Part shown: one piece after another, positions 1-8,683 of the stretch | Numbering within the stretch: the stretch's first letter is position 1 | Layout of the letters: each line of letters opens with the position of its first letter | Assembly: GCA_965261105.1 (NCBI GenBank) | Contig: CBDHCM010000006.1 | Span: 620,001 to 684,000 of the forward strand | DNA length: 64,000 bases | From: Aldehydirespirator sp965261105 | Lineage (GTDB): Bacteria; Actinomycetota; Acidimicrobiia; Acidimicrobiales; Aldehydirespiratoraceae | Reading direction: 5' to 3' | Program-made: the position numbers and the translations under genes | Notes under the pieces: generated by a model | What the model was told of the DNA's origin: nothing | The model's input: the letters and a program-made list of their open reading frames with translations, nothing else | The model's database searches: none

Positions 1-140
1 CGCTCAGCCTTCTTGAGGGCCCGCTCATGGGCCTGCTGCTCCCGATCGGCGACCAGATAGGTGTTGAACAGCGTCAGAGCGGCCGCGGTCTCGTCGTCCA
101 AGGGCCGGTGCTTGGGGGCTTTGGTCACACTGTCGGGCAT
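1..140 (-). CDS. Hypothetical protein, N-terminal part, runs off the window
   Basis: An ATG at 140 (minus strand) opens a frame that stays open to the window edge, giving about 46 residues that begin MPDSVTKAPKHRPLDDE. The visible part is charged and helical, with a lysine/glutamate-rich stretch near the edge. It is divergent from the osmolyte transporter operon, so 141-251 is probably a shared promoter region. I do not recognise the family and the rest of the gene lies outside the window. Confidence 0.5.
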   Translation of the reverse strand, partial: MPDSVTKAPKHRPLDDETAAALTLFNTYLVADREQQAHERALKKAE

Positions 141-251
141 CTGCGGTCCAGGTACATCAGGTGGTTTCGGGCCACCGCAGGGCGCTTGAACGCCACCCTC
201 CGGCTGAACGTACTACGGTATCGGGCCGTCGGCTTCCGGGAGGAGTCCTGC

Positions 252-1475
252 ATGGTAGAGATGGGCGAGGAGATCATCGTCCTTGACGAGGTCTACAAGA
301 TCTTCGGGCCGCAGCCGCGGGGTCGGGCCTTCGACTTGGTGCGATCGGGCATGGGCAAGAACCGGGTGCAGGCCGAGACCGGCCACGTGGTGGGCCTCGA
401 CGACGTGTCGTTCAGGGTCAACAAGGGCGAGATCTTCGTGGTGATGGGCCTGTCGGGGTCGGGCAAGTCCACCGCGCTGCGGACTGTCAACAAGCTCCAC
501 GACATCACCTACGGCTCGGTGATCGTCGACGGCACCGATGTACAGGCGCTGGAGGGCTCGGACTTGCAGTCGTTCCGGCGCGAGTACATGGGCATGGTCT
601 TCCAGCACTTCGCGCTGTTCCCCCATCGCAAGGTGATCGACAACGTGAGCTATGGCCTCAAGGTTCAGGGAGTGGAGAGGAAGACCCGCGAGGACGCCGC
701 GATGCGGGCGCTGTCGCTGGTCGGGCTGGGCACATACGCCCAGAGCTATCCCTCGGAGCTGTCCGGTGGCATGCAGCAGCGGGTCGGTCTGGCCCGGGGC
801 CTGGCGTCTGATCCCGACATCCTGTTGATGGACGAGGCCTTCAGCGCGCTCGATCCCTTGATTCGCCGCCAGATGCAGGACGAGATGATGGAGATCCAAG
901 GCGAGCTCCACAAGACGATCCTGTTCATCACCCACGACCTGAACGAGGCGCTTCGCATCGGGGACCGGGTTTGCATCATGAAGGACGGGGCGGTGGTGCA
1001 GATCGGCACCCCCGAGGAGATCCTCACCCAGCCCGCAACCGGATACGTGGCCGAGTTCGTCCAGGATGTCGACCAGGGCCGGGTCATCCAAGTTCATGAG
1101 ATCATGCAGGAGCCCGCCCCGATCACAGCTGGCGCCGCACTCGCCGAAGCGCTCAGCACGGTCGGCGAGCGCTCGGGCGCCTTCGTGCTGGATTCTGCTG
1201 GAACGCCGACCCACATACTCACCGCCGACGACGGGATCCGGGCCGCCAGCATGGGTACCACCGATCTTGGGCCGGCTTTGCGCACCGACTTCGACCGGTG
1301 CGGTCCCGAGGACTGCCTCAACACGGTGTACGCCGCGGCCGGCCGCGGCCTGCCCATCGCGGTCTGCGACGACTCTGGAGTCCTCGTCGGCAACCTCGAC
1401 CCCCGCCACATCATGGAGGAGATGGGGCGCGTCGAGCACCTCATCGACGACTTCGAACGAGAGGTGTTCATGTGA
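252..1475 (+). CDS. proV: Glycine betaine/proline-type ABC transporter ATP-binding protein
   Basis: ATPase of an osmolyte importer (ProV/OpuAA family) that energises uptake of betaine-like compounds at the membrane. The 407-residue protein has the Walker A motif GLSGSGKST near residue 65, signature LSGGMQQR near 170 and Walker B ILLMDEAFSALD near 190. The roughly 120 C-terminal residues after the ATPase fold match the CBS-like regulatory tail of ProV/OpuA ATPases. I chose the ATG at 252 because AGGAG lies six bases upstream and the family homology begins there; an upstream in-frame start at 27 has no such support. Its stop overlaps the GTG of the next gene (1472), indicating coupled translation with the permease. 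Confidence 0.93.
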   Translation: MVEMGEEIIVLDEVYKIFGPQPRGRAFDLVRSGMGKNRVQAETGHVVGLDDVSFRVNKGEIFVVMGLSGSGKSTALRTVNKLHDITYGSVIVDGTDVQALEGSDLQSFRREYMGMVFQHFALFPHRKVIDNVSYGLKVQGVERKTREDAAMRALSLVGLGTYAQSYPSELSGGMQQRVGLARGLASDPDILLMDEAFSALDPLIRRQMQDEMMEIQGELHKTILFITHDLNEALRIGDRVCIMKDGAVVQIGTPEEILTQPATGYVAEFVQDVDQGRVIQVHEIMQEPAPITAGAALAEALSTVGERSGAFVLDSAGTPTHILTADDGIRAASMGTTDLGPALRTDFDRCGPEDCLNTVYAAAGRGLPIAVCDDSGVLVGNLDPRHIMEEMGRVEHLIDDFEREVFM

Positions 1476-3550
1476 TCCTGCTCGCCCAGGCCGAGGGCGG
1501 CCCGGATGAGCTTCCCGACTACGGGTTCACGGACAATCTCGTGCTCGACGAGTTCTACGCCCCGTTCGGCGACTGGATGGGACAATCGGTCGATTGGATA
1601 CTCGCCAATCTGAAGTGGCTGCTGACGGCCATCAAATGGCCGTTCACGACCCTCAACGATTTCCTCGTGAGAGACATCATGGAGCCGGTCTCGTGGTTCT
1701 GGATCGTTGTCGCCTTCTTCGTGATCGGAACCCTGGCCCGCAACGTCCGGGTCGGTGTCTTTGCCGGTGTTGCGTTGACCGTCTGTGGACTCCTCGGCCC
1801 CGAGTACTGGCACGCCACCGTCCAGACCATCGGATTCGTGGTGGTCGCCGTCCTGCTGTGTGTGATCATCGGCATCCCCGTCGGGATTCTCTGCGCGCGC
1901 GTCGACGCCGCCTGGCGGATGGTGAGGCCGGCGCTCGACGCCATGCAGGTGGTCCACGCCTTCGTCTACATGCTGCCGTTCATTGCATTCTTCGGCCTCG
2001 GCAATGTGGGGGCCACCATCGTGACGATGGCGTTCGCGATACCACCGCTGGTGCGCCTCACCAATCTCGGCATACGCCAAGTGCCGGCAGACGTGGTGGA
2101 GGCGAGCCGGGCCTATGGCGCTCCGGAGTGGCGGGTGCTCCTCGATGTGCAGTTGCCCCTGGCCCGGGCAGCCATCATGACCGGCGTCAACCAGACACTG
2201 CTGCTGGCCATGTCGATGCTCGGCGTCGCCGCGATCATGGGGGCCCAGGCTCTGGGGGGGCTGCTGTTCGGCGCCATCAGCCGTCAGAGCGTGAAGGAGG
2301 GCGTGGCCGCCGGCCTCGCCTTCTACCTCGTCGCGGTCGTGTTCGATCGCATCTCCCAGCCCGAGGGCGCGGGGTCCGTTGGCCTGATTCGCCGCGTGCG
2401 GCGCGCTTGGGCCCACCGCCGCGACCCCGAGGAGCTGGTGCCGGCCGAAACCGAGATCGCGGCCGAGGACGCACTTGTCGAGGGTCACCTCGCCCCGCTG
2501 ACCGCCGAGGAGCGCAGGCCGATGCTGGTGGCCGCAGTCGGCGGTCTTGTAGTGGCGGTGTCGGTGTTCCTCGCCTGGAGTGCTGACGCAGGGTTCCTCA
2601 GTGCTTACGGCCGCGCCACCGACGAGAAGCTTGCCGGGGAATCGTTCAGCGGCTTGTCGGCGTCGGGTGGCTCCTGGTTCGGGATCCTCGCGCTGGTCTT
2701 GGGACTGCTGGTTGTGGCCGCAGCGGTCACCACGCTGGTCGTGCCGGGCCGGGGACCGCGCTGGCTGTCCGTCGACTGGGCGGTGGTCGCGTCGCTGGCA
2801 TCGCTGGTGATGATGGTCGCCTACCTTCTGGCCGCTCCGTCCGACCTTGCCGTCGGCCAGAGCACCGGCATCGGTCCGTGGGTGGCGCTGGTCGGATCGG
2901 TTGTGGCGTCCGCGGGGTCGGTGTGGTGGATCCGGTCGGCGCCGCACGCGCCGACCCGCCCGCTCAGCGCCAAGATCGGGTGGGCTCGGGTTGTCTGCGC
3001 CGCGTTCGCGGCGGTCGTCCTCGGGGTCGGGGCGATCTCCGCCTGGAGTTTCGACGAACGGTCGCGTGTGATCATCACCTCTGAGGTCCAGGCTCAGCTA
3101 GACGAGATGGAGCGACAGGCTGAGGCGAATCCTGAGCAAGCCGGCGTGATCGCGGCCGACATCGCGTCGTTCCAAGAGGAGTTGGAGGCTGACGCCCGCG
3201 TCATCACTGACGGCGTCAGCGGCGACGGGGCCGGCCTGGGCATCTGGGTCTTCCTGGCTGGGCTGGGCGGGCTGGCCGCGGCGTTTCCCGCAGCCGGAGT
3301 GTTCGGTCGCGACGAGCACCGGCAGTGGCGGTGGAGTTCGATCACTGCCGGAATCGGCGCCGGGGCAACCTGCGTCGGCTTCGGGTGGATCTTCACCCAT
3401 GTCCGCTCGGCAGACGCCGACTATGTGAGCGGGGTCGGTTCCTTCCTGGCCATGGCCGGCGGTCTGGTGCTGGTGGCCACCGCGGCCGCGGTGCTCAAGG
3501 AGTTCGGCCGGGCCAAGGTGTACGCCGATGACCTGCCGGCGCCGGTGTAG
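1472..3550 (+). CDS. ProW-like permease with a long extra C-terminal membrane module
   Basis: Permease of the betaine-type importer. Residues about 60-310 match ProW/OpuAB, with the coupling-loop region EASRAYGAPEWRVLLDVQLP that contacts the ATPase. The start GTG at 1472 overlaps the proV stop by four bases. The protein is 692 residues, whereas ProW-type permeases are usually about 280-350. The extra C-terminal 340 residues hold roughly seven further hydrophobic segments and a charged, coiled-coil-prone loop around residues 530-590. I do not recognise this module. The next gene has the same architecture, so both are probably subunits of one heteromeric channel. Confidence 0.85.
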   Translation: MILLAQAEGGPDELPDYGFTDNLVLDEFYAPFGDWMGQSVDWILANLKWLLTAIKWPFTTLNDFLVRDIMEPVSWFWIVVAFFVIGTLARNVRVGVFAGVALTVCGLLGPEYWHATVQTIGFVVVAVLLCVIIGIPVGILCARVDAAWRMVRPALDAMQVVHAFVYMLPFIAFFGLGNVGATIVTMAFAIPPLVRLTNLGIRQVPADVVEASRAYGAPEWRVLLDVQLPLARAAIMTGVNQTLLLAMSMLGVAAIMGAQALGGLLFGAISRQSVKEGVAAGLAFYLVAVVFDRISQPEGAGSVGLIRRVRRAWAHRRDPEELVPAETEIAAEDALVEGHLAPLTAEERRPMLVAAVGGLVVAVSVFLAWSADAGFLSAYGRATDEKLAGESFSGLSASGGSWFGILALVLGLLVVAAAVTTLVVPGRGPRWLSVDWAVVASLASLVMMVAYLLAAPSDLAVGQSTGIGPWVALVGSVVASAGSVWWIRSAPHAPTRPLSAKIGWARVVCAAFAAVVLGVGAISAWSFDERSRVIITSEVQAQLDEMERQAEANPEQAGVIAADIASFQEELEADARVITDGVSGDGAGLGIWVFLAGLGGLAAAFPAAGVFGRDEHRQWRWSSITAGIGAGATCVGFGWIFTHVRSADADYVSGVGSFLAMAGGLVLVATAAAVLKEFGRAKVYADDLPAPV

Positions 3551-3605
3551 GGGTGGTGATCGGCATGAGCAATGAGACCGACCGCACAGAACACAGGGTG
3601 TCGAA

Positions 3606-5705
3606 GTGAGTGTGCTAGCCCAGCAAGATGGCGGTAAATCCCTCAAACCGGGTTTCTTCGACGACGAGGTCCTCGATCAGTTCCAGATCCCCGTAGGCGC
3701 TTGGGGCGACCAGGCGGTGGACTGGATCGCGGTAAGGCTGGAGTGGCTGCTTGCCATCATCGAATGGCCCTTCGACACGTTGATCGGCTTCCTGGTCGGC
3801 GGCGTGCTGGAGCCCGCGCCGTGGATCGCGGTCGTGCTCGCCTTCTTCGTGATCGGCACGCTTGCTCGCAATGTGAAGGTGGGAGCGTTCTCAGCCGTCG
3901 CCCTCAGCGTGTGTGCCATCCTCGGCAACAACTACTGGCTGCAGACCGCCCGCACCATCGGCTTCGTGGGCGTGGCCGTGCTGCTGTGCGTGATCATCGG
4001 CATACCCCTCGGCGTCGCTTGCGGGCGAGTCGACGGGGTCTGGCGCGTCGTGAGGCCCGTGCTCGACGGCATGCAGGTGATCCACTCGTTCGTCTACATG
4101 CTGCCATTCATCTTCTTCTTCGGCATCGGCACGGTGTCGGCCACGATGGTGACGATGGTCTTCGCGCTGCCGCCTCTCGTGCGTCTCACAAACCTGGGCG
4201 TCCGTCAAGTGCCGGAGGACGTCGTGGAGGCGAGCCGGGCCTACGGCGCCCCCGAGTGGCGGGTGCTCCTCGACGTGCAGTTGCCGCTCTCTCGGGCCGC
4301 CATCATGACCGGCATCAACCAGACGCTGCTGCTGTCCATCTCCATGCTCGGCATCGCCGCCATCATGGCCGCGGGCGGCCTCGGCCTGGTGCTGTTCCAA
4401 GCCATCACCACACAGGACATCCCGAAGGGCATGGCAAGCGGCCTCGCGTTCTTCCTGGTGGCGGTCGTGCTGGACCGCATCTCCCAGCCCGAGGGCGCCG
4501 ACAGCACGAGCCTGCTACGGCGCATCCGGTTGGCCTGGGCCCATCGCCGAGATCCTGAGACGCTGGTGCCCGCGGGCGATTCCCAGCCGTCAGTCGAGTC
4601 GGCGGACGAGCCTCAAGCCGACGAGGGGACGTTCGCCCCGCTCACGGCTTCGGAGCGCCGACCGATCCTCATCGTGGCGCTCGGCGGATTGATCGCCGCG
4701 CTGTCAGTCTTCCTGACTTGGAGCAGCGGGGCCGGGTTCATCAGCGCCTACGGTCGCCGGGCCGATGAGGACTTGGTCGGCGAATCGTTCAACGGACTCT
4801 CGGCTTCGGGGGGATCGTGGTTCGGCTATCTGGCCCTCGCCTTGGGTGTGATGGCCGTCGCAGCAGCCATCACCACTCTGACCGCGCCGGGACGGGGGCC
4901 CCGACTGTGGACAGCCGACGGCGCAGTGATCATGTCGCTGGCGCTCCTAGTGATGATGATCGTCTACGTGCTGGCCAGTCCGGCGGAGTTCGCTGCGGGG
5001 CAGAGCACAGGCGTCGGCGTCTACGTGGCGCTCGTTGGGGCGCTGGTGGCGTCGATCGGCTCCGTGTTGTGGATCCGGATGGCGCCTCACTCGCCGTTGC
5101 ACCCCCTGAGCGCAAGGATCGGGTGGGGCCGGATAGCAGGCGCGGTGGTCGCGGTGGCAGTCATCGGCGTGGGCGCTGTCTCAGGATGGAGCTTCGACGA
5201 GCGGTCCGATGTGGTTATCACTGCCGAGACGGAGGAGCGGATCGCCGAGCTCAAGGCGAAGGCTGACGCCGATCCCACCCAGGCCGGGGTGGCGGCCGCG
5301 GAGATCTCTGCGCTCACGGCCCAACTTGCCACCGAGAAGTTGATCGTGACGGATGGAATCAGCAGTGAGGGTCCCCGCCTGGGAGTCTGGTCCCTGTTGG
5401 CTGCCTTGGTCGGCCTGGCCGTCGCGGCCCCCGCCGCGGGGGTGTTCGGCCGCGGCGAGCACAAGCTGTGGAGGTGGAGCGCGATCACGGCTGGACTGGG
5501 CGCGGGCGTTTGCTGCGTCGCTCTCGCGTGGGTTGCCACCCATGTTCGATCGGCTGACCCCAGCTATGTGAGCGGCGTCGGGTCATTCCTCACCATGATC
5601 GGCGGCGTAGTGTTCCTGGCGACGACCGTAGGCGTGATAAAGGAGTTTCGCAGGTCTCGCGTCTACGCCGATGCAGAGCCTGTAACGGCGCAATCGCAAG
5701 CATAA
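3606..5705 (+). CDS. Second ProW-like permease, paralogue of the preceding gene
   Basis: A 699-residue paralogue of the upstream permease that keeps both the ProW domain (EASRAYGAPEWRVLLDVQLP again present) and the unusual C-terminal membrane extension. It follows the first permease after 55 bases and precedes the binding protein, so the operon order is ATPase, permease A, permease B, binding protein. The GTG at 3606 is the first start in frame and the homology to permease A begins directly after it; a second GTG two codons later is possible. A tandem duplication kept at similar length suggests a heterodimeric permease, which is inference. Confidence 0.83.
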   Translation: MSVLAQQDGGKSLKPGFFDDEVLDQFQIPVGAWGDQAVDWIAVRLEWLLAIIEWPFDTLIGFLVGGVLEPAPWIAVVLAFFVIGTLARNVKVGAFSAVALSVCAILGNNYWLQTARTIGFVGVAVLLCVIIGIPLGVACGRVDGVWRVVRPVLDGMQVIHSFVYMLPFIFFFGIGTVSATMVTMVFALPPLVRLTNLGVRQVPEDVVEASRAYGAPEWRVLLDVQLPLSRAAIMTGINQTLLLSISMLGIAAIMAAGGLGLVLFQAITTQDIPKGMASGLAFFLVAVVLDRISQPEGADSTSLLRRIRLAWAHRRDPETLVPAGDSQPSVESADEPQADEGTFAPLTASERRPILIVALGGLIAALSVFLTWSSGAGFISAYGRRADEDLVGESFNGLSASGGSWFGYLALALGVMAVAAAITTLTAPGRGPRLWTADGAVIMSLALLVMMIVYVLASPAEFAAGQSTGVGVYVALVGALVASIGSVLWIRMAPHSPLHPLSARIGWGRIAGAVVAVAVIGVGAVSGWSFDERSDVVITAETEERIAELKAKADADPTQAGVAAAEISALTAQLATEKLIVTDGISSEGPRLGVWSLLAALVGLAVAAPAAGVFGRGEHKLWRWSAITAGLGAGVCCVALAWVATHVRSADPSYVSGVGSFLTMIGGVVFLATTVGVIKEFRRSRVYADAEPVTAQSQA

Positions 5706-5769
5706 GAGCTCCTAGTGATCGGGTGCCGGGTGGCTAGTCCGTTCCGGATGATGTAGCCTCTCCGCTCGC

Positions 5770-5792
5770 GCGCCGGGCCATGGTCCCGGCGC
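5770..5792 (+). promoter_or_regulatory. Hairpin in the leader of the binding-protein gene
   Basis: GCGCCGGG (5770-5777) pairs perfectly with CCCGGCGC (5785-5792) around a seven-base loop. It lies between the second permease and the binding protein, ahead of the AGGAGG ribosome site at 5810. Such intercistronic hairpins can stabilise the mRNA of the periplasmic binding protein, which is needed in excess over the permease. That role is inferred from position; attenuation is the alternative. Confidence 0.4.
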
Positions 5793-5826
5793 ATCGAGGA
5801 AATCCACCCAGGAGGGAAACCCACTC

Positions 5827-7116
5827 ATGAGAAAGAAGCAAGCAAGTCTGGTGCTCGCGCTGCTGGCGGTGTTTGCGCTGGTCGCCGGGGCGTGCGGAGA
5901 CGACGACGCCGATACAATCACCGACACGGCGCCTACGGCCACGGAGGCTCCGGCCGCGCCAGCGGTTGACGATGAGCCCACGGTTGACGATGAGCCCACG
6001 GTTGACGATGAGCCCACGGTTGACGATGAGCCCACGGTTGACGATGAGCCCACGGTTGACGAGGAGCCCATGGAAGACATGGCGATGCCCGGCGAGGGCG
6101 TCTCGGTGACGATGGCTCGGGCCGACTGGGCGACGGGCTACTTCCAGGCTCAGGTCTACAAGCAGATGCTCGAGGAGCTCGGCTATGAGGTCTCCGAGCC
6201 GTCCGAGAACGAGCTCGGTCCGTCGCTCGCCTACCTGGCCATGGCCGAGGGCGATGTCGACTTCTGGACCAACAGCTGGTATCCGGGACACTCCGCTTGG
6301 TGGGAGCCGGAGCTTCCAGACGGTTCGCTGATCGGCGACCACCTCGAGAAGGTCGGCGCAGTGTTCCGCGGCGGCGGACTCCAGGGCATGCTGGTCACCA
6401 AGTCGGTGGCTGATGAGCACGGGATCGCCTTCCTAGACCAGATCAACGATGATCCCGACATCAGGGCTGTGTTCGACTCTGACGGCGACGGCGATGCCGA
6501 CATCTACGGCTGCCAGGAGAGCTGGACGTGCGACAACATCATCACCAACCAGATCCTGTTCAACGGCTGGGACAACATCGAGCAGACGATTGCCGGCTAT
6601 GACGCCATGTTCGCCGAGGCAGTGGCCAAGGCCGACGCGGGTGAGCCGATGGTGATCTACACGTGGACGCCGAGCGCCTACATCACCCAGCTCCGTCCGG
6701 GCGACAACGTGTACTGGATCGGAATGAGTGGCACCCTCGACGACTCGAACCCGAGCGGGGTCGAGGGCGGCGAGGCGCACGACCAGCGGTACTGGTCGGG
6801 CACGACCGATCCGGTGATGCTCGACATTCCCGCGGAGCAGTGCCCGGCCGCGGCTGAAGTGGGCTTCTGCCCGATCGGCTGGGTGCCTGCCGACATCCAG
6901 GTGACCGCCAACTCGGATTGGCTGGCCGCCAACCCGGCCGCTGCTGAGCTCCTCAGGGCCGCCAAGCTGTCGGTGGTCGATGTGTCGATCGCCAACGTCG
7001 AGCAGGATCAGGGCGACTACACCGAGGCCCAGATTGCGCAGGCCGCCGGCGCGTGGATCGCGGACAACCGTGACCTGGTCGACGAGTGGCTCCACATTGC
7101 AATGGCTGCAGGCTGA
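5827..7116 (+). CDS. proX: Glycine betaine/proline-type substrate-binding lipoprotein
   Basis: Extracytoplasmic binding protein for the osmolyte importer. Residues 1-25 form a lipoprotein signal (hydrophobic core followed by VAGACGDD, with the lipid-attached Cys). Next is an acidic linker of six VDDEPT-type repeats (residues 47-82), then a ProX/OpuAC-like domain of about 340 residues starting VSVTMARADWATGYF. AGGAGG at 5810-5815 supports the ATG. The linker probably tethers the binding domain away from the membrane. The gene ends the operon, followed by a strong terminator-like hairpin. Ligand identity (betaine, proline betaine, choline or DMSP) cannot be read from sequence alone. Confidence 0.9.
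   Translation: MRKKQASLVLALLAVFALVAGACGDDDADTITDTAPTATEAPAAPAVDDEPTVDDEPTVDDEPTVDDEPTVDDEPTVDEEPMEDMAMPGEGVSVTMARADWATGYFQAQVYKQMLEELGYEVSEPSENELGPSLAYLAMAEGDVDFWTNSWYPGHSAWWEPELPDGSLIGDHLEKVGAVFRGGGLQGMLVTKSVADEHGIAFLDQINDDPDIRAVFDSDGDGDADIYGCQESWTCDNIITNQILFNGWDNIEQTIAGYDAMFAEAVAKADAGEPMVIYTWTPSAYITQLRPGDNVYWIGMSGTLDDSNPSGVEGGEAHDQRYWSGTTDPVMLDIPAEQCPAAAEVGFCPIGWVPADIQVTANSDWLAANPAAAELLRAAKLSVVDVSIANVEQDQGDYTEAQIAQAAGAWIADNRDLVDEWLHIAMAAG
5965..6072 (+). repeat. 18-bp in-frame tandem repeat in the binding-protein linker
   Basis: Six consecutive 18-base units (five GTTGACGATGAGCCCACG and a variant final unit) encode VDDEPT five times and then VDEEP. The first five are identical at base level, implying recent slippage expansion. 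Copy number probably varies between strains and would change the length of the acidic tether. Confidence 0.95.
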
Positions 7117-7160
7117 CAAAGTCCTGAGACCTGAGGGTCTCAAACCGAACAACTGACGCA

Positions 7161-7184
7161 GGGGCGGGGCTTCGGCCCCGCCCC
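7161..7184 (+). terminator. GC-rich UUCG-tetraloop hairpin after the osmolyte operon
   Basis: GGGGCGGGGC (7161-7170), TTCG loop and GCCCCGCCCC (7175-7184) form a perfect 10-bp stem. There is no strong T-run, as is usual for terminators in high-GC actinobacteria. A smaller stem (GAGACC/GGTCTC, 7126-7141) lies just after the binding-protein stop. Confidence 0.7.
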
Positions 7185-7216
7185 TCGTCGCGAGGCTGGC
7201 AAGGCAGAATGTCGTA

Positions 7217-8012
7217 ATGGGTTCCCGGCGCCATGAGCCCAAGATCGGGGTGGCCCTGACGGCAGCACCCGGTTGGCTGCTGGAGCACGGCGAGCGCAAC
7301 ATGCACGCTCTCGGACCTGGCCGGGAACTGGAGTCGGAGTGGGCTGCCGCCGGCCTTGCGTTGCCGGACCGCGCCGCTATCCGTCGTTACCGGGTGGAGC
7401 GGATCCGTGCGCAGCTGCGGGCAGCGGGGTGCGACGCGGCGCTGCTGTATGACCCGATCAACGTCCGCTACGCCACCGACACGACCAACATGTCGCTGTG
7501 GACATTCCACAACGCGGTGCGCTACGCCTTCGTGGCCGCCGACGGGCCGCTGGTGCTGTTCGAGTTCTCCAAGGGCGAGTTCCTGGATCTCCACTCCGAA
7601 GCGGTCGACGAGATCCGGCCGGGAACCTCCTACGTCTACTTCTACGCCGGGTCCCGGGCCGGGGAGGTAGCGGGCCGCCGAGCAGATCGAGCGCAACACC
7701 GAGTTGCACGTCCCCGGTGCGTCGCTGCGGGAGATCACAGAGCGGTCCTGGTACCCGCCGGTGGACGACTACAACGGCTACACGGTGCTGTCGCACGGTG
7801 CGGGGCTGTGCGACGAGTACCCGTCGGTGTTCGTACGGGAGCGCTGGGACGAGTCCGGCTTCGACGCCGTGCTGGAGCCGGGCATGGTCATGTGCATTGA
7901 GGCCTTCGTGGGGGCCAAGTCAGGGGGTGAGGGAGTGAAGCTCGAGCAGCAGATCCTGATCACCGAGACTGGCAACGAGTTGCTGACCGCCTACCCGCTC
8001 GATCTCGTCTAG
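7217..8012 (+). pseudogene. dddP: DddP-like M24 (DMSP lyase type) gene with the middle deleted
   Basis: The first 155 residues (through SYVYFYAGSRAGEVA) resemble the N-terminal domain of DddP-type M24 proteins, including LLYDPINVRYATDTTNM. A different frame from about 7671 to 8012 encodes the C-terminal end, with SHGAGLCDEYP, MVMCIEAFVG and VKLEQQ. The two join at about 7665-7676. Roughly 200 residues are missing, including the segment that carries the two metal-binding Asp residues of the M24 fold; the His/Glu/Glu ligands remain. The frame also shifts at the scar, so the product cannot be active. A CAGAAT -10-like box ends six bases before the ATG. Position beside an osmolyte importer suits a former DMSP function, but a general Xaa-Pro dipeptidase or creatinase origin is possible. 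Confidence 0.75.
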
Positions 8013-8044
8013 CCCCTCTCGCCCTCGCTGCATCCTCAGGTGGT

Positions 8045-8057
8045 CATACTCGGTATG
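8045..8057 (+). promoter_or_regulatory. Palindrome overlapping the -10 of the MazEF-like operon
   Basis: CATAC-TCG-GTATG is a perfect 5-bp inverted repeat that overlaps a -10-like TATGCT (8054-8059). The -10 ends six bases before the antitoxin ATG, so the mRNA may be leaderless. Type II antitoxins normally repress their own promoter through such palindromes; binding here is inferred. Confidence 0.4.
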
Positions 8058-8065
8058 CTCTTGAC

Positions 8066-8299
8066 ATGAAGATTGCCGTCTCCATTCCCGATCCGCTGTT
8101 TGCGGAGGCCGAGCGCCTCGCCCGTCGCCGGAAGCTCTCAAGGTCGCAGCTCTACGCCCAGGCGCTTGAAATGCTCGTCGGCAGTGCAGACGACGGCGAC
8201 ATCACGCGTCGACTGGACGAGGTGTACCGCGATCTCGATTCGCGTCTCGACATCGGCTTGCTCAATGCCCAGGCCGAGGCCGTCCGGGAGGAATGGTGA
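8066..8299 (+). CDS. mazE: MazE-type ribbon-helix-helix antitoxin
   Basis: A 77-residue protein. The N-terminal MKIAVSIPDPLFAEAERLA followed by RRRKLSRSQLYAQAL is a typical ribbon-helix-helix DNA-binding fold. The acidic C-terminal half would bind and neutralise the toxin. Its stop codon TGA overlaps the ATG of the toxin gene at 8299. It is expected to repress its own promoter through the palindrome just upstream. Confidence 0.88.
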   Translation: MKIAVSIPDPLFAEAERLARRRKLSRSQLYAQALEMLVGSADDGDITRRLDEVYRDLDSRLDIGLLNAQAEAVREEW

Positions 8300-8658
8300 T
8301 GGCAGTGGCCGGGCCGCGGCGCGGCGAGATCTACTGGGCTGACTTGCACGAGCCTGCGGGATCCGAGCCCGGCTACCGTCGCCCGGTCTTGATTGTCTCG
8401 GCCGACTCGTTCAACCTGAGCGGAATCAACACGGTCGTCGTAGCGGCGATCTCCTCCAACACTGACCTGGCGGATGCGCCTGGCAACGTGGATCTACCCG
8501 CCTCGATCTCCACACTGCGCCGCGATTCGGCAGTCAATGTCTCACAGGTCCTAACCATCGACAAGACGCGGGTCGGCGATCGTGCCGGAGCTGTGGACTT
8601 TCCGACGATGCGGCGAGTCGAGGTTGGCCTGAGGCTGGTGTTGGACCTCAACGCGTGA
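8299..8658 (+). CDS. mazF: MazF/PemK-type endoribonuclease toxin
   Basis: About 119 residues. The N-terminal GPRRGEIYWADL and the GYRRPVLIVSAD segment are hallmarks of the PemK/MazF SH3-like barrel, and the central TLRRDSAVNVSQVLTIDK carries the conserved region before the catalytic loop. Members cleave mRNA at short motifs when the antitoxin is degraded. I prefer the ATG at 8299 over 8293: GGGAGGA at 8287 is correctly spaced and it gives the usual TGATG overlap. Length is normal, so the pair looks intact. Confidence 0.9.
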   Translation: MAVAGPRRGEIYWADLHEPAGSEPGYRRPVLIVSADSFNLSGINTVVVAAISSNTDLADAPGNVDLPASISTLRRDSAVNVSQVLTIDKTRVGDRAGAVDFPTMRRVEVGLRLVLDLNA

Positions 8659-8683
8659 CGGCACTGCCGAGCAGCCAGCACCG

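Noticed and set aside
1094..2947. 617-codon antisense open frame over the first permease
   Set aside because: Shadow of the permease; composition is low-complexity and no motif or ribosome site supports it.
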